From an uncultured Eubacteriales bacterium (GTDB lineage: Bacteria > Bacillota > Clostridia > Lachnospirales > CAG-274): a DNA stretch of 9,151 nt. This document shows, piece by piece, positions 5,215-9,151 of the stretch. Below the pieces are notes generated by a model that saw only the letters and a program-made list of their open reading frames with translations, did not search any database and was not told where the DNA came from. The stretch covers positions 1 to 9,151 of the forward strand of contig CABVEG010000050.1 in NCBI GenBank assembly GCA_902497185.1. Direction: 5' to 3'. Numbering within the stretch: position 1 is the first letter of the stretch; every line of letters starts with the position of its first letter. Both the position numbers and the translations under genes were made by a program.

Positions 5215-7845
5215 ATGAACAAAAAATTTGTTTACCTGTTTTCTGAGGGTAATGGAAAAATGAGAGAGCTTTTAGGCGGTAAGGGTGCTAACCTTGCTGA
5301 AATGACTAATCTTGGTATGCCTGTTCCACAGGGATTTACTATTACAACTGAGGCTTGTACTCAGTATTATGAGGATAATGAAGTTATTAATGACGATATT
5401 CAGGCTCAGATTATGGAGTACATAGGCAAAATGGAGGAAATCACAGGCAAAAAATTTGGTGACCTTGAAAATCCTCTTTTGGTTTCCGTTCGTTCAGGTG
5501 CAAGAGCATCTATGCCCGGTATGATGGATACCATTCTTAATCTTGGTCTTAATGATGAGGTTGTTGTTGCCTTTGCAGAAAAAACGGGTAATCCAAGATT
5601 TGCTTATGATTCTTACAGAAGATTTATACAGATGTATTCTGATGTAGTAATGGAAGTTGGTAAGAAGTATTTTGAACAGCTTATTGACGATATGAAGGAA
5701 AAGAAGGGTGTTAAGCTTGATACAGAGCTTGATGCTGATGATTTAAAGGAATTGGCAGAGCAGTTTAAGGCTGAATACAAGTCTAAGATTGGTACAGACT
5801 TCCCATCTGATCCTAAGGAGCAGTTAATGGGTGCAATTAAGGCTGTATTCCGTTCATGGAATAATCCAAGAGCTATTTACTACAGAAGAATGAATGATAT
5901 TCCGGGTTCATGGGGTACTGCCGTTAATGTACAGTCAATGGTATTTGGTAACACAGGTGATACATCAGGTACAGGTGTTGCCTTTACAAGAAACCCTGCT
6001 ACAGGTGAAAAGAAGTTATATGGTGAGTTCCTTATGAATGCACAGGGCGAGGATGTTGTTGCAGGTGTAAGAACTCCACAGACTATTGACCAATTAAATG
6101 ATGTAATGCCTGAGGTTTATGAGCAGTTTGTTGAGATTTGCAATAAACTTGAAAATCATTACAGAGATATGCAGGATATGGAGTTTACTATTGAAAACAA
6201 GAAACTTTATATGCTCCAGACAAGAAATGGTAAGAGAACTGCGGCAGCTGCTTTAAAAATTGCCTGCGACCTTGTAGATGAAGGTATGATTACTCCACAG
6301 GAAGCTGTTTGTATGATTGATCCTAAGCAGCTCGATGCTCTCCTTCACCCACAGTTTGATGCTGAAGCCTTAAAGGAGGCTAAGCCTGTTGCATCTGCTC
6401 TTGCTGCATCTCCGGGTGCTGCCTGCGGTAGAATAGTATTTACTGCTGATGATGCCGTAGCATGGGCTAAGGCAGGCGAAAAGGTTGTTCTTGTAAGACT
6501 TGAAACTTCTCCTGAAGATATTGAAGGTATGAATTATGCACAGGGTGTACTTACAGTAAGAGGCGGTATGACTTCTCATGCAGCAGTAGTTGCAAGAGGT
6601 ATGGGTACTTGCTGTGTATCAGGCTGCGGTGTAATTAAGATGGATGAAGAAAATAAGAAATTTGAGCTTTCAGGCAGAGTTTATCATGAGGGCGACTGGA
6701 TTTCATTAGACGGCTCTACAGGTAATATTTATGGTGAAGCTATTCCTACCGTTCCTGCTTCAATAAGCGGCGAATTTGGAAGAATTATGGCTTGGGCTGA
6801 TGAATTCAGAGTATTACAGGTAAGAACTAATGCTGATACTCCAAGAGATGCTAAGCAGGCTGTTGAGTTTGGTGCAGAGGGTATAGGACTTTGCAGAACT
6901 GAGCATATGTTCTTTGATCCTGACAGAATTTCAGCTATAAGAGAAATGATTTGTTCAGATACTGTTGAGGAGAGAGAAATTGCCCTTGCTAAACTTGAAC
7001 CAATGCAGCAGGGTGACTTTGAAAAACTTTATGAAACTATGGAAGGCAAGCATGTTAATATCAGATTCCTTGATCCACCACTTCATGAGTTTGTTCCTAC
7101 AGAAGAAGCAGATATTGAATTACTTGCAAGAACTAAGAATAAGACTGTTCAGGATATTAAGAACATTATTGCGTCACTTCACGAGTTTAACCCAATGATG
7201 GGTCATAGAGGCTGTCGTCTTGCTGTTACTTATCCTGAAATTGCTAAAATGCAGACTACAGCAGTAATTAAGGCTGCAATTAATGTGTCAAAGGCTCATC
7301 CTGAATGGAATATTGTTCCTGAAATTATGATACCATTAGTAGGAGAGGTTAAAGAGCTTGCTTATGTTAAGAGCGTTGTAACTAAAACTGCCGATGAAAT
7401 TATTAAGGAGGCAGGTGTTGACTTAAAGTATAAGGTTGGTACTATGATTGAAATTCCTAGAGCTGCCCTTACTGCTGATGAAATTGCTAAGGAGGCAGAG
7501 TTCTTCTCATTTGGTACAAACGATCTTACACAGATGACATTTGGTTTCTCAAGAGATGATGCAGGCAAGTTCCTTGATTCTTACTATGAGAAGAAGATTT
7601 ATGAATCTGATCCGTTTGCAAGACTTGACCAGACAGGTGTTGGCAAGTTAGTTAAGATGGCTGCTGAATTAGGTAAAACTACAAGACCTGATATTACATT
7701 AGGCATTTGTGGTGAGCACGGCGGTGATCCATCTTCTGTTGAATTCTGTCATAGAGTTGGTCTTACTTATGTAAGCTGCTCTCCATATAGAGTTCCTATT
7801 GCAAGACTTGCTGCTGCACAGGCTCAGATTAAGTATCCAAGATAA
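5215..7845 (+). CDS. ppdK: Pyruvate, phosphate dikinase
   Basis: Cytosolic enzyme interconverting ATP, pyruvate and phosphate with AMP, PEP and pyrophosphate. In anaerobic Firmicutes it can serve pyrophosphate-linked glycolysis or PEP formation. The product is 876 residues, the normal family length. The N-terminal ATP-binding domain begins GGKGANLAEMTNLGMPVPQG. The swivelling phosphohistidine domain carries GGMTSHAAVVARG with the catalytic His at residue 455 (codon 6577-6579). The C-terminal PEP/pyruvate barrel contains GLCRTEHMF, RFLDPPLHEF, FSFGTNDLTQ and GICGEHGGDP, with catalytic Cys832 at 7708-7710. Start ATG 5215 is preceded by GGAGGAGA at 5202-5209. An in-frame GTG at 5185 lies in the leader dyad and has no ribosome site, so it is rejected. 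The gene has its own promoter and terminator, so it is monocistronic. No bifunctional PPDK regulatory protein is adjacent. All active-site motifs appear intact. Confidence 0.98.
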   Translation: MNKKFVYLFSEGNGKMRELLGGKGANLAEMTNLGMPVPQGFTITTEACTQYYEDNEVINDDIQAQIMEYIGKMEEITGKKFGDLENPLLVSVRSGARASMPGMMDTILNLGLNDEVVVAFAEKTGNPRFAYDSYRRFIQMYSDVVMEVGKKYFEQLIDDMKEKKGVKLDTELDADDLKELAEQFKAEYKSKIGTDFPSDPKEQLMGAIKAVFRSWNNPRAIYYRRMNDIPGSWGTAVNVQSMVFGNTGDTSGTGVAFTRNPATGEKKLYGEFLMNAQGEDVVAGVRTPQTIDQLNDVMPEVYEQFVEICNKLENHYRDMQDMEFTIENKKLYMLQTRNGKRTAAAALKIACDLVDEGMITPQEAVCMIDPKQLDALLHPQFDAEALKEAKPVASALAASPGAACGRIVFTADDAVAWAKAGEKVVLVRLETSPEDIEGMNYAQGVLTVRGGMTSHAAVVARGMGTCCVSGCGVIKMDEENKKFELSGRVYHEGDWISLDGSTGNIYGEAIPTVPASISGEFGRIMAWADEFRVLQVRTNADTPRDAKQAVEFGAEGIGLCRTEHMFFDPDRISAIREMICSDTVEEREIALAKLEPMQQGDFEKLYETMEGKHVNIRFLDPPLHEFVPTEEADIELLARTKNKTVQDIKNIIASLHEFNPMMGHRGCRLAVTYPEIAKMQTTAVIKAAINVSKAHPEWNIVPEIMIPLVGEVKELAYVKSVVTKTADEIIKEAGVDLKYKVGTMIEIPRAALTADEIAKEAEFFSFGTNDLTQMTFGFSRDDAGKFLDSYYEKKIYESDPFARLDQTGVGKLVKMAAELGKTTRPDITLGICGEHGGDPSSVEFCHRVGLTYVSCSPYRVPIARLAAAQAQIKYPR

Positions 7846-7870
7846 TTTAATTACTGTATTATATATTTTT

Positions 7871-7901
7871 AGGGTTGTCTGTTGACAGCCCTTTTCTGTT
7901 T
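7871..7901 (+). terminator. Intrinsic terminator after ppdK
   Basis: AGGGTTGTC (7871-7879) pairs with GACAGCCCT (7884-7892) through nine base pairs including one G-U, with a tight TGTT loop. A T-rich tail TTTTCTGTTT runs to 7901. It sits 25 bp after the ppdK stop. Confidence 0.82.
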
Positions 7902-7932
7902 ATGACGATATAAAATTATTTGCGTGTTATGG

Positions 7933-7961
7933 TTGAATTATTGTTTAAAAATTGATATACT
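7933..7961 (+). promoter_or_regulatory. Predicted promoter for the small peptide and LRR protein genes
   Basis: TTGAAT (7933-7938) and TATACT (7956-7961) are separated by 17 bases, with TG at 7953-7954 giving an extended -10. Transcription would start near 7968, about 30 bases before the peptide ATG at 8000. It follows the ppdK terminator, and no second promoter or terminator is evident in the 30 bp before the LRR gene. Confidence 0.65.
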
Positions 7962-7999
7962 ATAAACAAGTGATTTTGTTAATTTTGGAGGTGTTTTTT

Positions 8000-8137
8000 A
8001 TGAAAGTATATGAAAAACCTGCTTTGGAAGTTGTAGTATTTGATAGCCTTGATAAAAATATGGCACTGGTGTCAGGTAATTATAATGCCAATAATTTTAA
8101 TTATAGTACCGGTGTGCGCAATAACTTGAAATTTTAA
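8000..8137 (+). CDS. Small 45-residue peptide with YEKPxLEVVxFD head, function unknown
   Basis: The product is 45 residues, with a strong ribosome site GGAGGTG at 7987-7993, 6 bases before the ATG. The head, KVYEKPALEVVVFDSLD, resembles a type of short peptide seen repeatedly in gut Clostridia (pattern YxKPxLEVxxF[D/E]), whose function I do not know. The tail from residue 25 (SGNYNANNFNYSTGVRNNLKF) is rich in Asn and Tyr. There are no Cys residues, no signal peptide, no membrane span and no Gly-Gly processing site. A leader-plus-core layout is suggested by the conserved-looking acidic head and low-complexity tail, but no modification enzyme or transporter is in the window. The frame stays open upstream to about 7952, but that part overlaps the promoter and has no start with a ribosome site. 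It is probably co-transcribed with the LRR protein 30 bp downstream. Being a real gene is well supported by promoter, ribosome site and spacing. Confidence 0.68.
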   Translation: MKVYEKPALEVVVFDSLDKNMALVSGNYNANNFNYSTGVRNNLKF

Positions 8138-8167
8138 ATATCTAATTAGAAAAGGAGTTGGTAATGT

Positions 8168-9145
8168 ATGATAGAAGAATTAAAATTACATGAATTTATA
8201 TATTTTAGAAAAATAATTTTATCAGCAGTGTTTATGTTCCTTTTTGTCGGAGTTTTTTGCGGAAAGGCTTATGGTGCCGTTACATATACATTAAGTGATG
8301 ATGGAGCTACAGTTACAATAAGCGGAACAGGCGCTATGGATGATTACAGCAGTCCTTATAAAGTACCTTGGATAGAAGACCTTTATAATGAAACAATTAC
8401 AAAGGTGATTATACAAGAAGGTGTGACCCACATAGGAAATAATGCTTTTGGCGCCTGCTATAATTTGAATTATGTAAGTATACCAAGCACTGTAACATCA
8501 ATAGGCAATCAGGCATTTTATGCTTGTACATCTTTAAATAAAATATCGATTTTGGGCAGAAATGTAAGTTCAGTCAGTATAGGTACAAATGTTTTATATA
8601 ATACACGTTTTGCGCAAACATCGGGAATTAGAGGTGAAATGTATTGTTATGGGGACAGTACTTTGGGGAAAGCCTTATATGATAATTATAAAACCTTTTT
8701 TGTTCATAAGTTAAGTGATGGAGTGGAAATTAAAAATGTCGATACCAATGCAAATACTTTTGAAATATGGGTTGATACAAATGAATTTGGCGGTGAAGGT
8801 GATGCAAAGTATTTAAATGGAGTAACAGCTATAGACGACAGTCTGGTAACATTTTCCATAACCGTTACAATTGATCCCGGTTGGGATGATATTGTTGTTC
8901 CCTTTGGACTTAATAATGAAACTAAATCAAATACGGAAACAGAACCTTCTGTGTATTCAAGTATTGCAGATGATAAACTCGTGAAAAATTACCGTTACGA
9001 AGATAATGAAAGGTATGCAGTATTTACTGTGAATTATGATTTGGGAACGGATGAAGGGGCAGAGAAACCTATAAGGGCAGAAATTGATGCAATAGAGAAT
9101 AATAATACTGTTAATTATTATTCAAATATGGTATATATAAAATAA
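8168..9145 (+). CDS. Secreted BspA-type leucine-rich-repeat protein
   Basis: This 325-residue protein has a signal peptide: a charged n-region to Lys15, hydrophobic IILSAVFMFLFVGVF at 16-30, and likely cleavage near AYG/AV at 36-37. Residues 38-75 (YTLSDDGATVTISGTGAMDD) are the beta lead-in common before BspA repeats. Residues about 77-145 hold LRR_5-type repeats of about 23 residues: ITKVIIQEGVTHIGNNAF, then LNYVSIPSTVTSIGNQAF, then a degenerate third. Residues 157-179 (EMYCYGDSTLGKALYDNYKT) match the usual capping strand. Residues about 183-325 form an unrecognised beta-rich acidic domain. No LPXTG, SLH, choline-binding repeat or C-terminal membrane span is present, so the product is probably released or held non-covalently. 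BspA-like proteins often bind host or matrix ligands; that role is inference here. AAGGAG at 8152-8157 serves the ATG at 8168; an ATG at 8164 is in another frame and dies quickly. The gene ends 6 bases before the window edge. Confidence 0.88.
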   Translation: MIEELKLHEFIYFRKIILSAVFMFLFVGVFCGKAYGAVTYTLSDDGATVTISGTGAMDDYSSPYKVPWIEDLYNETITKVIIQEGVTHIGNNAFGACYNLNYVSIPSTVTSIGNQAFYACTSLNKISILGRNVSSVSIGTNVLYNTRFAQTSGIRGEMYCYGDSTLGKALYDNYKTFFVHKLSDGVEIKNVDTNANTFEIWVDTNEFGGEGDAKYLNGVTAIDDSLVTFSITVTIDPGWDDIVVPFGLNNETKSNTETEPSVYSSIADDKLVKNYRYEDNERYAVFTVNYDLGTDEGAEKPIRAEIDAIENNNTVNYYSNMVYIK

Positions 9146-9151
9146 TAACAA

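Noticed and set aside
6370..7568. Open frames inside ppdK: minus strand 6370-6579 and 7362-7568, plus strand 6965-7198
   Set aside because: All are covered by the intact dikinase frame, with low-plausibility translations and no initiation signals.
7952..7999. Longer version of the small peptide with a hydrophobic N-terminal extension
   Set aside because: The extension overlaps the predicted -10 and start-site region and has no ATG/GTG start with a ribosome site. GGAGGTG at 7987 clearly serves the ATG at 8000.
8185..8275. Lipoprotein signal for the LRR protein (Cys31)
   Set aside because: The residues before Cys31 (VGVF) do not fit a lipobox of the L-A/S-G/A-C type. A standard signal peptidase I site near residue 36 fits better.

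Overview
The window reads as a chromosomal piece of a low-GC Firmicute of class Clostridia, most likely Lachnospiraceae or a close relative. Evidence: strongly AT-rich DNA with AGA-dominated arginine usage, strong GGAGG-type ribosome sites, a CodY-type winged helix directly after topA, a single-chain glycyl-tRNA synthetase, and a clostridial-type pyruvate,phosphate dikinase whose catalytic histidine falls at residue 455, as in Clostridium symbiosum. No mobile element, CRISPR array, tRNA or rRNA was seen. All genes lie on the + strand.

Region 1 (2-5090) looks like one long transcription unit: topA (5' end outside the window), a shortened CodY-like regulator, a DUF402 protein, a RadC-family JAMM protein, a PspC-domain membrane protein and glycyl-tRNA synthetase. 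Gaps are 11, 1, 2, 13 and 45 bp, and the unit closes with a clear intrinsic terminator at 5052-5090. Two things stand out. The CodY-like protein keeps the DNA-binding winged helix but has lost roughly the middle of the ligand-binding GAF domain. The synthetase reading frame is broken by what looks like loss of one 5-bp unit of a GAGCT tandem inside the conserved GPLGAELKNN motif.

Region 2 (5091-7901) is a monocistronic ppdK gene. It has an extended -10 promoter, a perfect 6-bp dyad (TGTGCA-AAG-TGCACA) in the short leader just before the ribosome site, and its own terminator.

Region 3 (7902-9151) has a good promoter followed by a 45-residue peptide gene with a YEKPxLEVVxFD head and an Asn-rich tail. 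Only 30 bp further on is a secreted BspA-type leucine-rich-repeat protein with an unrecognised C-terminal domain. The two are probably co-transcribed. This peptide/surface-protein pair, the ligand-domain-stripped CodY homologue and the synthetase frameshift are the parts most worth following up.
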